Assembly: GCF_027942865.1 (NCBI RefSeq)
Contig: NC_134509.1
Coordinates: forward strand, 17,014,017 to 17,078,016
Origin: Odontesthes bonariensis
Lineage: Eukaryota; Chordata; Actinopteri; Atheriniformes; Atherinopsidae
Length of the DNA: 64,000 nucleotides
Direction: 5' to 3'
Shown piece by piece: positions 10,201 to 22,392 of this stretch (position 1 is its first letter; every line of letters begins with the position of its first letter). The position numbers and the translations under genes were made by a program. The notes below the pieces were generated by a model. It was not told the origin of the DNA and ran no database searches. It worked only from the letters and a program-made list of their open reading frames with translations.

Positions 10201-11537
10201 TGTTTCACAGTTTGTCTCACAGATTACTCTTACTGTGGGATCAAATTTAAAGATTCTTCACTGACATGTCTGAGCTAGAAAGTTTGAACGACTGGACACT
10301 TGGTCATTTGCCCATGTTTGTGTGTCATTCAAGAGCTGACACATACAAAATGTGAAATTCAGCAGCACGCTGAGGATATCTATCACTCAACATCTACAGT
10401 GTATGACGCTTGTTGAGTAAACACCAGATACTTTCTGCAGTTTCTGTTGTTTCCTCCCGCTTCGCTGTCTTTGACTCATATACACACAAACAGCACAGCT
10501 TATCTTTGGTTTCCAGGTATTTTGAAAATAGCGCACTGCTGCCTCTCTCTGGACATCAGTCTGAACTGCAATACATTGTAACAAAAAAGATATTAGTGGT
10601 TGTCATTTTATAAACTGACCTCCCTTAACTCTTAAGTGTAAAGACCTTGCAATGTCCTTTAGCAGCAACATACATTCCGATGCCCCATAACACACTGGGC
10701 TAGATTTACATTTTCAAACAAAATGGGGAAATCAATCATCATGTTTCTCCCCAAAGTGTGATCACGCGGTCCTACAGGGCGGACGGGTGTCTTGCTTACA
10801 TTGAACACTGACTCAAGCCTTCATGTTGCTTTTACTTATTGTTATTGCATCGTGTTTTGGATGTGTCTAGATTTTCAGTTACATATGGATACACTGTAGT
10901 GTCATATACTCATTTGAGTGTCAGTATTTTTGAGGTTTTTTTTTTCCCACGTTAAATTTAGTCACTTATCATGGTTTAAAATCTTCAGTTTCAGCGTCTT
11001 CACCACAAAGAGAAACTCCGGGCCCGTAAAATGGTTTTAGGGAGATGCAAAGAGAAACGTTGAACATTAAGTGTAAGTTCTCCTCAGTATCTTACAGAGC
11101 TACCCTCTGATCAGTTCCCTGTCCTTGTTGTGAATCTTGGTTTTGTTAGTTTCGCCTCCTGTTTTATTGAAAGTCTCCCACTCCCATCTGCCCGTGTGAG
11201 TGCCTGCTCAGCCCTGTTTGGTGTGTTATCCTGGTCTCTTCATGTGTGCATCTCATATTCTCATCTCCTGTCAGCTCGCCTGCGTTAGTTCTCATGCTTG
11301 TTGTGCCTGTATTCTTGCCAGTTTTTGTATCTTGTTTAGTTTATTTTTCAGCTTGCATGTGACATTAGTATTTTGAAAATCCTGGCAATGGGTCAGGGAA
11401 TGATAAATGGAGTGTATTTTTTACACTCAGTCTTCTTGACCACTGAAAGCACTATAAAAGCCCCTTTCCTTCTATTCACACTGCACTTTCTAGTTTGTCC
11501 AGGTTTTTTCTTTTCAGCCTATGCAGTGCTTTGCCTT

Positions 11538-11540
<3 letters not shown>

Positions 11541-11584
<44 letters not shown>
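11541..11584 (+). repeat. (CA)n microsatellite
   Basis: About 22 uninterrupted CA units. Open frames reading His-Thr repeats across it are artefacts. Confidence 0.97.
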
Positions 11585-11585
<1 letters not shown>

Positions 11586-13034
11586 GCCTACCAATGAAAG
11601 CACCAGCCAAAGACACTTTGACATGTGGGAGGTGAAGCATCGAACCACCAACCTCCTAAACCACAGCTGCAGGACTTTTAAGGAGTTTCAAGTGATCTTT
11701 CCTACTCAAACTTTTACATCCATGTAATGTTGAAGCATAGAGAAGTAAACACATATCCCAAAGTTTTGTGTTACTAATGTTGAGTAGCGGTAACATACTG
11801 TTTTTAAAGCAGAATCACAGACTTTAATCCATAGGTTTTATTTTTCTTTCGTCTTTACAGCCAATGCTTTGACATGCTGCTGTCTAACTTTTGGCAACTT
11901 GCCCAGGCTACCTGACTATCTCATTCAAATTGATGAATGATTGACGATGATTATGCAACTCCACTGCTAAAGTAAATCCAGTCAGATATGGGGGAGATAA
12001 GCGACCTTCGGCAGACTAATGGAGTGAATCATTTATACACCCAGCTAGTTTTATAAAGAAAACAAACTTCTTCGATTTTATCTATTCAATTATTTCTCTT
12101 TTTTTGCACAAATAAAATGAGAAGAAATTATCAGCAAAAGGGGGAAACAGATCTTGCAAACCTGCGTTGACTTTAAGTTAAAAAACATCAACCAATCTCC
12201 ATTTGATTTTTTTATTATAGTATTTAAACACATTTAATTTATGGCTGAGTTTATTAAAGAACTATTGTCAGCACATAACAAAAAAAATGTCCCGGACGTC
12301 ACGCATTAAAGCTAGGAGCCATTTGTTGTAGGTCCTTAGTTGAATGAACTCTTCTTGCTTCATCAGGCGCCTCAGTTCTTTCAAGTCATTGATTCGGTAT
12401 GTGTTCAATAATTCAAATAATAGCATGGGAAAAATCATGCAGTTCACCATCATTCAAGTCATTTTGGTGTTAGGCAACGACCCTTGCAGGCACGGCATCT
12501 AAATCATTCCAAACATAATGAATGGGGTCATTTGTAAGTGTGTCATGCTATGATTACCATTTCCTCTTGGTGGATGCTTCTGACCTCCTTGTGATTGAGT
12601 AAGGAAAGAGTTTTTTTCTTGATAATCATAAATCTGAACGTACTCTCACTGATGATATGACTTAGGATTCATTGAAAGGTTTTTCACACCACCAAAGTAG
12701 TATTTAATAACTGGATATCAAACACGGACGATCCGAACAATTCAACAAGATTTCACATGAGTGTCAATGGACCACGCAAGCGTGTAGTCAAGTCTGAGTA
12801 AATAACCCCGGTGATGTAAACAAGAATATCTTTGCTTTGATCTGACCAAAGCCACATTGAGAGGCTTCTGTATTTTACATAAATAAACACAAAACAGTGT
12901 CTTTTATAACAGTGTCTTTTTCTGTTATTCATTTCATTAAATTAAACACAAAGTATCAATGCTTATTCAGTTGACTGAACAACATAACTATTGACAAGTG
13001 TTTGGTCTTGAATGAAAAGTATAACAGTAATTGC

Positions 13035-13261
13035 TTTATTAAGTTTACATGTTTTTTTTCCATGTGCGTTTAACTTTCCACTTCCGAATAGAGTGAGCTA
13101 TTTAAATCCTCTGAAGGGATTGCAAGACAGGTGGAGGATTATGACTAGTAATGCAGAGCTTCACAAGATGAATACAGCATTATGGGATATCTTCACTTTA
13201 CAGATCAACATATCTTAAACTACGCTGGTAGTTTCGCTAACATAGATCAACAAGGTTTAAT
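13035..13261 (-). terminator. Candidate poly(A) signals of cyp4v2
   Basis: On the minus strand, ATTAAA lies at 13256-13261 (~345 bases past the stop) and canonical AATAAA at 13035-13040 (~565 bases past). Either could end the transcript, and the sequence alone does not choose. Confidence 0.3.
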
Positions 13262-13603
13262 GGATAGTAAGTCATGCCACATTATCCCTACTGTATGTAA
13301 GAATAATCCCTCGCCTGCGCTTTAAAGCTAATGCTTTAAAAAACATCATAAAACTGCTAGATTTCACACACAAATCTAGCAAGTTTAAAATGCAATGCGT
13401 GTGCAAAAACTTGTGCATAAACCTCAGCCCCGCTCACAGTGAAATGGGTACAGAAATGAATAGATAAAGGAGTATATTGAGCAGTAATAGTTTAGAATGA
13501 CAAAACTCTTTGAAAGCATCCTGTTTTACATTTTTTGTTGGTAGGTAAGACTCGTACAGGAGGATCAATTGAAAGAAAAGCCCTCAGTACACTGGAGCAG
13601 GTT

Positions 13604-16600
13604 CTAGTTTGAAATCTGAGACGTCCTTTTTTCCAGTTTGATTTTAATGCCCTTCTCTGGCCGCAGGATAAGTTCTCCTACTGGACGAAGGTCCTCACGC
13701 TCCTGACAAGCTTCGACACTGAAGTTACGCAGAACGGACGCCAAAACCACCTTTTCCTCCATTAGAGCAAAACGCTGACCTGACCATTGGAATAAAAGAG
13801 AAACATGACAGCATACGGCAGGATACATCTTATTCAGCTTCAGAAGTGAAAGAATTCAATTTATGTTTGAAAGTAAAGCTTTCCTGTACGTACCTATACA
13901 GTTGCGGAGTCCGGCAGAGAAGGGCACGTACGCATATGGAGGCCTTCCAGCTGAATTCTCAGGCAGAAAACGTTCAGGCCTGAACGCCTCAGGCTCAGGG
14001 AAGTATCGTTCGTCACGATGAAGAGTGTAAGTGATAATCATCGCAGTTGCATCTTTGGGAACGTGGAAACCATCTACAAATAAGAATAAATATGAATATT
14101 TAAAGAATAATCTTTATGAAATTCAAACTATGAGACAAGACTGAACGGCCTTTATGATTATTGATGTCCTTTCATGCAGGTTAAAGATCTATAGTGCTTA
14201 TCATCATGAATATCTTGCTTTATGAGCCCATATATGAAAAAGTACAAAGGGTGGAGGACTGGTGGACTGAAGGAGAGGTGGAACTTCCAACGTGGGAATG
14301 TTTGATTTTGTTTTACCTTATTGTTACATTTTTTATTTCATCAAGGTCTGGTTAAGTTTAGGCAACTAACTGATAAGAATGAGGAATTGCCAGGCTTTAG
14401 GAAAGTGATGTGGCCAGCAAAGAGGTCAGGCAGAGAACATTCGGCTCATATCATCTATTTCATTAGCAATGCATGTTGAAATTACACTAATGGAGTACAC
14501 TGCATGTTAAAGCTTGATTGAGAGATGACAGAGCGAGTGGGTAGGCTGGTCACCAAACAGATGAATCGGACTGGCTGAAAGTGAAACATGACAACATTGA
14601 TAGGATCCTTAAAAAAAAAAAGGGACTTAGGGACATAATTGCACATTGCGTTATTTTCCACTAACACTTTAAAAAGCGTCAAGATCAACTGCTCTTAATT
14701 CATTAGACTTACAGAGGCACGGATCCAACCAAGAACTCATTAATCAAACTAATGTTTCTTGCTAATTTTGGACTGAACTTTCCACCCGGTCTTATTCCCA
14801 GAGCATGATCTCTTTTATTTCTTTGTCAATTTCCTGACAGGCCAGATGTGGGTTATTGTCTTTGCATAATTTAGTTATTTTTCAGATGCTCTCATAGAGG
14901 CTTCGCTCATCCCGATACAAGCTCCGCTGAAAGCATCTTTTATAAATCTTTGCTCTCCGTGGCTGGTGGTGCACATCCCTGTTTTGTTATCCTTAGTACT
15001 TATATTTCTACTCAGTGCTTGATGTTGCGTGATGCTGTCGGAATGGGAAAAAAAAAAAAAAACAACTCTTGTTATCGATGTTATGTGGTTGGCCTCCCTT
15101 TCAATATCGTTAAAGAAATGCCCCCACTTGATTTGGTGGTAATGATTAGAAACAAATCGTTAGAAACGCCTAATTAAAGTGTCAAAACTCATCTGTGACT
15201 CACTGATATGGCAGTCGACACAGAGTCTTCGAGCAAAGAAAGGCACAGAGGGAAAGAGTCGCAGAGCCTCCTTGATTACACACTCCAGATATTTGAGCTT
15301 CTTCAGGTCCTCTGTGTTGATGGGTCGGTCAGATGTACCTTATCATATTAAACAAAGTGCAGTGTTAGACTCTTCTTTCAGCACAGATTACACATAAATG
15401 GGTGTAAAACTGCTCTTGGAGGCCAGAAAACAAAAGTTGTCTTTTATTTACTTCACATAATCTAATTGCTTTAGATTACTCAGTAGATACATATAGAGTA
15501 TAAAAATAGTTCTCAATGTGTGTTTAACTATGCAAGTTGTTATATACATCGTGACTATAAAAAAAAAGAGATTGGTTATATAACTAGGTGTGATTAGGTC
15601 ATGTCAATAAACGTAAACAGAAAATAGAACCTTTGAGGATATGACTGATTTTTTTCTGTGCTTTAGGGCAAATTTAGATCCTGTTCCTGATCCTGAGCCA
15701 GCGTTAAATCAACATTTGCTGTTGCTAAAAAGCCATCTAGTTTACATCATGGAAAAAAGCATGCAGGCCATGGTAAATTAATCCACAGCAGTGACAATGA
15801 TTATTTTCTATGTGTTTTGGCAAGGATTTTCACAGCTATTATCCTTATATAGTAACAAATGGGCTTGAATAAAGGGGAGTTAAAAGCCTTCGGGAAGGAA
15901 CACAAATAATGTCACTACAGTGAATGTAGAAAGGATGAGCTATATTAACGTTACCGAACACTTCCTGTAGCTCTTGATGAACTTTCCTCTGCACCTCAGG
16001 GTGGGAGCCCATCAGATGCAGGGCCCAGTTCATAGCGGCAGCTGTAGTATCATGACCCTGAAAAATACAGGAAAATGAATACAAAAACTTTTTTTTTTTA
16101 AATAACCCCTCAATAAGAGTAGATTTTTCCATCACAGAAAAATATAAAATAACTGAGTACTACCAACCTCAAACATGAAGGTGTCCACTTCCTCCTGAAT
16201 ATCCTCATGGGTCAAGTTATTGCCATCTTCATCTGTGGTTTTCAAAAGCATGTCCAGAAAGGCGTGTCGTTTTTTTACAATTTGGTCAGAGTCGCTTTCT
16301 GCTTCGATGTAGGACAGGTTCTCAGACCTTTCACGTATCACCTGAACATAGATATAAGGTGAGGGATGTTGACCATAGTTAATAAATGCATTGATGATCA
16401 ATTATTTTGGAAGCACCGGCTCCATTACTCACTCTGTTTGTGAAGGAGTGGAGGATTTTGAGCGTCTTGTCATGCTCCTTGCCCTCACCAAAGTGGTAAT
16501 ACATAAAGTCCGGCCAAAACCAAGGTGTCCTCTGCCTACGGCTGACAATATCACTCATTCTGAAGAAGAGAAGAGAAAACAACGAATCTGGTCATTTTCC

Positions 16601-19479
16601 TTCATAATTGTAAGCATTTGTCTGATAGAAAAGAACATTAAAAAACAAAAAAAACAAAAAAAAACTGACCTGTACACGCTCTGAACGTACTCTGAGTCTG
16701 AATTACTCTGTGCGTAAATTTTCTTTCCCATCGCAGTTTCTGAAACGACAAGTGGGTTGATTATTCAGCCCTTCCCATAAAAGGGCTCTGGCCATAATGG
16801 TTACTGTGTATAACATTTCTCATCCTCAAAAATGAGGAGAAATGTTCATACATACAAGCATTTTGAAATACAATACTAATTCCAAAACAACTGGAACACT
16901 GTACAATGTGATGTAAATACGTAATGCAATGATTTTTCTAATCATTTAACAGAAAACAGAAGAAAGAGAAAATGTCACGAGTCGAAACTGACATCTTTTT
17001 TTAATTCATTTGCACACCTGTTTTGAGTTTGCTGCGCCACCTCTTCTCAACAGCATTGTGTAAGCGTTTGTAAACTGAGTAAACAGATCAATGGCTGTGG
17101 TTCAAAAAGTTTACTTGACATAATAAATCTCGTAGTTGAAAAGTTTAGGGCCTCATTTGTCAAAATTTGCATTTCATACTACACCACAGAGGAGGAAGGG
17201 TACTATGAGGTCATACGGACGCAGTACATGCAGAATGTGCTTTGGGATTGGCTTGCTGAAAATAGAAAGACCTTCACTGAAAAAGACCTTGTCTGGATGG
17301 CAGAAAAACATGTATATATTACTCAGCAATTATGTACAAGTTACAATTTCATGTGTATTTAATTTCCCCATACTGTCACAGACGTAGGCTTTTAAACTAT
17401 GAGCAGGTGGAAGGTGTAGAAGTATTCCTGAGCAAATTAATTAATATTGAGGTTTCTGTGGATTTTTTGTCTTAGAGGAGTGAACCTGTACCAATATTTA
17501 CCAATTAAAGTTTCTCTGTGAAGGATTTTTGTGGTTTTTTTTTTTTATCTTTTATGTTCACACTGCCAATTAACCTAATTAGCTGTGAGATGTTCTATCA
17601 AGTGCTTTTTTTAATCTTTTGTTGCCCCCTGTCCCAACATTTTTGATAAATGTTGTTGTTGTAATATACATTATACGCTTATATTTAAAACATTAGAAAC
17701 ATCGCAATTAATAATAAGACACTTTTGTAATAATCTAAGTAAAATATAGGATTTGAATGGTTTGCAAATCATAACACCAATTTCTATTTACATTCTATAC
17801 AGAGTTAAAAAGCAAAAGAAAAAAACTTGTAGGCTACATCTGCTTACCGCAGATAATATCCAGTGCACAGAGGGTGACGTGAGTGAAGCAGTTGAATGAA
17901 CCCTTCCCCGCGTGTTTCTCCAGGTTTTCCACCAGAATTTCTGCCTGCTCGTTCATCACTTCCAAGAAGTCCGCCAGGATGGAAAAGTGGAAGGTTGGCG
18001 TCAGTATTTTCCTCCGCTGGCGCCACTTTCGCCCAGTGCTAATCAAATAGTCGAAGACATGCAGGACACTTATTTTCATAATGTGAAAATGGGGTATGTG
18101 TATATTGGTGAAAATAATGGATTTCATAGCATTTTCGAGGATTCCCTAATCTTTCCTGTAGTTCCACTTTCAGAGCTGTACAGTATTTCCACTATAACAA
18201 TAAACTAAATAGCAGGTTGCCATAGTGACTCTCGCTTTTTTTTAACAGCAATTTCTTTCTGGGCCACAATTCACTAAGTACACTGTACCTGAGCTTACAT
18301 TCATGGACTACAATATCTTTTTCTGTCTCTTTATTAATTATAGACTCTAGATTCTAGACAGAATTTTTCTCCAGAGGAGAGCCGGATGTATACCTGGTGA
18401 GTAGGCCAGTTCCAAGCCAAGGATGAAGAAATTTGTATGCAAAAGCCTTCTCCAGGTGTATTGGGTTACTCAGAATTTTCTGCAAGAACCGTTTAAAAGA
18501 GAATAAGAGACCAAAACTCACAAAGTGATCAAAGACATTTATTTAGAATGCCTTAGTGAGCGTTAGAACTTGTCTCAACTGCATATTCAAAACACATCCT
18601 GCAAACACAGTTCAGGTGGGACTTACGCAGAAGCAATTTTATGATACGCTATACAGATAAAAATAAATCAACTTGACCTCAAATGCTGGAAGGTGAGCAA
18701 TGGGAGCTATATTGCATTTTTAGGAGGAGCAGTCTGAGCAGTGAAGCAGAACTGAGTAAGAGCAAACTATCTGAAAGAGAAAATCTATATCCAGTTCAAA
18801 TTGTCTGGCTGAATGTGACCTAAATGCCACAGCTTCAATTGCATTTAATGTATTACTTATTTACACTGAGTACTACATTGCATCTGGCTGTTATAGTTTT
18901 GTCTGTACTAACAGGTTTACTGTAGTTAGTTTTCACATCACTGAATAGGGAACAACAACTAAACTTCTCGCCACTCGACAACGTCGTGTTAAAGTTCAAG
19001 ATGTGGCTTGTGCACAATCAAATGTTGCACCGACTTCTTATATTTTGTTGGTGTTATTAATGAAGAGCTGTCAGTCAACGTACCTCAACAGTTTCCGCAT
19101 GATAAAGAATCACAAATGGAACTGGTCCAACCCAGAGTTTAAACAATGGTGCATCTTTGAACTCCACAGTAAAATCCATAATTTGACGAAAGAAATCTGA
19201 AACAAGGTGCAACAAAGTAAGGTTGCATTAAACAGGGAATTTATCAGCCTAGTCAGCCTCCTGTAGCTGGTTGAGAGTTTTCTTACCTCCTGCATTGGTT
19301 TTGAACATCAGTGCGTTCCCGATGAAGGGATATGTTCCCTTCAAGCCTGGAATAGGTTTCATCTGAAACCATGTTTGTAAGTAATTGTTGAGCAGCTTGT
19401 AGGTGATATAGGTTAAAGCAGCAATGAAGATGCTAACTCCAAGAACAGGAGCACTATAACTACCAAGTAAAACTGCCAT
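13604..19479 (-). CDS. cyp4v2: Cytochrome P450 family 4 subfamily V (CYP4V2-like)
   Basis: ER-bound monooxygenase; the mammalian orthologue omega-hydroxylates medium- and long-chain fatty acids and is mutated in Bietti crystalline dystrophy. Exons, transcription order: 19479-19287, 19196-19084, 18479-18394, 18038-17848, 16739-16670, 16559-16433, 16341-16168, 16057-15955, 15338-15204, 14073-13894, 13779-13604. All junctions follow GT-AG and phases agree throughout, giving 515 codons (human about 525). Residues ~8-30 form the hydrophobic N-terminal anchor. The I-helix reads E318-GHDTT, where the Glu is the CYP4 residue that can bind heme covalently. ExxR is E376-R379, and the heme loop [11 protein letters not shown] has the ligand Cys at 456. 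The start was chosen because anchor and PIPG hinge follow at normal spacing. No stops or frameshifts are present, so the gene looks functional. It is tandem and co-oriented with tlr3. Teleost cyp4v7/cyp4v8 naming could also apply. Confidence 0.97.
16870..17805. mobile_element. Mariner-like non-autonomous element remnant in cyp4v intron 4
   Basis: The left part (TTCCAAAACAACTGGAACAC, TACAATGTGATGTAAATAC, AATGCAATGATTT) is mirrored on the right (TTTGCAAATCAT, ATTTACATTCTATACAGAG). This matches a widespread fish element whose copies also carry 'TGTCCCAACATTTTT', seen here near 17633. The ends are degenerate and I found no clear target duplication. It sits between coding exons 4 and 5 and does not touch splice sites. 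Confidence 0.5.
17177..17362 (+). other. Unexplained open frame antisense inside cyp4v intron 4
   Basis: A plus-strand frame stays open upstream of 17177 and runs to TAA at 17360-17362. From 17177 it reads [18 protein letters not shown], then [18 protein letters not shown] and [11 protein letters not shown]. Rich in Trp, Tyr and Glu, it looks more like protein than random AT-rich sequence. I do not recognise it. It lies inside the decayed element and may be a piece of its coding region or of a captured gene. No convincing start codon or flanking splice sites are seen. Confidence 0.25.
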
Positions 19480-22392
19480 CTTGTCTGTAATGTGTGTTTC
19501 CAGTTTGTGTGAGTGCTCAAATATCTGTACTACCCTGCCCTCATGGGTCCTGACTATATGTGCCACAATCACCGCTGCTACGGCTCCTCCCCTCTTATGT
19601 CAATCCTAACAATTTACGGGGTTAGGAATAACTTTGAATTATCTTTCTTTGGCATGACGTAGATTAGGAAACATTATGCTTCAGAAGGAAATAGGACACA
19701 CAATACTTGAGACAGATGTGCATGAATACTAAAATTTGAAAAAAAAACATGTTGGCTGTAGTTGCACAAGTTATGTAATAAAGTTAATAATTCACCATTT
19801 GGCACTCTAGCTGTCTCCTTGTCATGAACTTTGCCTAACTCTGATCTCTTTGCATGCAAGCACGTTTTGTACCATGTCGAACCTAACATTGAACTTAAGA
19901 CTTTTAGTGCCATGTCAATGACATATCATTTACAAAGAACTAGTATATTTACTTTAGCAATTAAACATATTAGGTCAATATGTCAACTATGTCCCCGCTT
20001 GGGGGAGTACACTTTTATCTTTCCTACCTGAGTAAACTTACGTCTCCCTCATGTTACAATCGCTGCCAGGCTGAAAACCCAAAACCCAAATGTAATCATG
20101 GCAACCGTGCCTCTCTCTTCTACACTCTAACTTTACATCTTAGTTCATTAACTTCTCCACCAAAAAATAAAGAAATGACTAAAGCATTGGATTTATTCTG
20201 TGCAAATGTTAGAGATACATACAGTTCCTCTCACATTCTTGATTTGGAAAAGCAGGCCATCATCTGCTGCTTTTTACCTCAACCTGAACACCAACTGATT
20301 AGCAATAACCTGTGACTGAAAGAACTGTGGGGAGGTGATCGCAAGAAAACTTAAGAAACTCTCCAGGGGTGCTTCGCAGCCACAGATTGGAGTGCACTTT
20401 GTGAGCCACATGGAGAAGACATCATCTGCCATGGCTGAGTTGTGTGGTGGAGTACAGAAATTTCTGTTTAGAGAACACCTTCGACTGAGTCAGGATAGTG
20501 CGGTGGAAGACATATTCTACTTTGTTCAGGTACCAGAAAAATTGCATCCATCTGTTTTCAATGTATGTCAGTTGGATACAATTCCACATAATGAAAACAC
20601 AGGAAAGACAGTTATTGATCCACATAAATAAGAAAATAAGCAAGTTTCAGGACCCACATTTTGTTTATAATCCTGAAGTTAGGCTCATCAGGCTGGTGGT
20701 ACCATCATCATGGGCTGAGAAAGTGGCCAACACCAGAGGGAACTGCACTCTCACCGTTTCTTTTCACCAGGACTCAGAGTCCTGTCATCTGCAGAAATAC
20801 TCAGATTACTCTGCAGTTGTTGGTTGTATGAGTGATGGACAAGAGGCTGGGCCACTTTCTGGCATGATGTGGGAACAATTACCTCAACTTGAATGTAAAC
20901 TTGAGAAAAAAGGTGGACTTTCGACATTTGCAGCAAGATTTTGCCGGTCATCTATTAGTCCGTTGCGTGCAATCTTTGCAGTTATCTATAGGGGCGGCGG
21001 AATCAGAGCCACTGACTCAAAGAACTGAAAAAAATGACAAAGAAAGCTGACTGTGCAGGGGACTGCTCAAAACCCCTGGAGCTGAGTGTGCAATAAAAAG
21101 GATGTTGCGCAAAAAAGTAATGGATAACGTGCAATCCTCTATTCATGGTCCAAAGGTCATACCCACCCAAAGTAATAACCATACACAATGAGTCATTATA
21201 ATGACTATTTTAAATGAATTTTTATTCGTTTACTTCACCATTGATTATTATTATCAATCTCAGGGGACTGATAAAGGATTTATCTAATCTATTCTGAGAA
21301 TAATCTTCTAAGCAGTTGGGCCTTCATGTTGGGAAATATGGGAACGGGAATCATTTTGCCCCCATTGAGGTTGGAAAATCTTAGAGGTGACTGTGTGCAC
21401 GATACTTGCCTAAAATACAATTGAATAGTTTATCAAGATTGGCAGGGGAACGCTTATAGCCACACTCTACCTGAAATCTCTGTTGACACAGCTGTTGACT
21501 TTGATCTAGCTTACACCTTTCAGGCCGAGTTTGCATCAAGCCACAGAAAGCACATAAAGCTCAACCATCTGAAAGTCTGTGAAAACGTTTATTGATAAGA
21601 CATGGGAACCAGTAAACAATATGTCCATCAGCTTACATTCCAAAGTGAATACTTTACTATATAAGAAAATTGTTGAATCAACAGTTTTAATACAGGAGCG
21701 TTCTTTTTAGCAACTGCTAATATGCATCAGCAACATGCTCATTCGTGATAGGAGTTACATCTCTACTGAATATGTTCCGTTTTACAAGAACAAAAGATCC
21801 TGTAATGTCTTGCTCTAACCACTAGATGTCAGAACAACAATATTTGTTGAGGATGTGCAGTTTGTTTTAGATTACAGGGTGAATATAGATTATTCCCTGA
21901 GACACCAGAATTAAAATGCTTGATGGACAACGCTGTGTCCCAGATTAACCTATTCAGCTAAATATCTCTAATATTACAACAATATCACAACAACTTGAAG
22001 TAATTCAGGGCCATATCAATTGTGCTTTGTATTCGGGTCAAATACTCTTTGGCAAACACATAACTTGGAACTGTGTTTACTATTGCTTTTATAGTTTTAT
22101 ACAAAATAAGCTAATTCTATACCTTAGATCTATTCCTATATCTAACAGACAAAAATATTCTGCACAGACACCCCTTTCATAATTTGTTTATTGCTGTGTG
22201 CACCCTCATCTCCATTCTGGTTAAAATACCCATGTCATCTTTATTAATATTCATATGTACAATGTCATTCTAATACAACATGATTCATACATTGTACAGC
22301 ACATACAGAAGCAAAATATTTACGTAGAAGGCAAAAAGTGGCCAGACAGTAAGTAATCCTGGTCAGTGTTTTCACGATCAAGGAAAAGCAAG
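19480..22392. other. Spacer between tlr3 and cyp4v, including tlr3 3' UTR
   Basis: 2.9 kb between two minus-strand genes: the right ~200 bases are tlr3 3' UTR and the left part should hold the cyp4v promoter. I see no TATA box or CpG island directly upstream of 19479. A CRE-like TGACGTAG occurs near 19655. An accidental-looking 176-codon frame (20498-21028, plus) carries no recognisable domain. Nothing resembles FAM149A, which sits here in human. Confidence 0.5.
22187..22245 (-). terminator. tlr3 poly(A) signals
   Basis: Two canonical AATAAA hexamers on the minus strand, at 22240-22245 and 22187-22192, lie about 150 and 200 bases past the tlr3 stop codon. ATTTA-like words nearby would fit a short, AU-rich 3' UTR. 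Confidence 0.6.

Larger units (their letters stand above)
7331..13603. other. Intergenic region without recognised genes
   Basis: I see no supported gene in this 6.3 kb. It is AT-rich with several homopolymer runs, one CA microsatellite (listed separately) and a T/C-rich LTR-like patch at about 11130-11345. It includes the cyp4v 3' UTR at its right end. The longest open frames here are made of T-rich or CA-repeat codons and carry no domain signature. Confidence 0.5.

Noticed and set aside
11373..11727. Two open frames with His-Thr repeats
   Set aside because: They arise from the CA microsatellite.
20498..21028. 176-codon plus-strand open frame between cyp4v and tlr3
   Set aside because: No domain, no recognisable motif, no splice context; it is composed of unrelated short phrases and is most likely chance.
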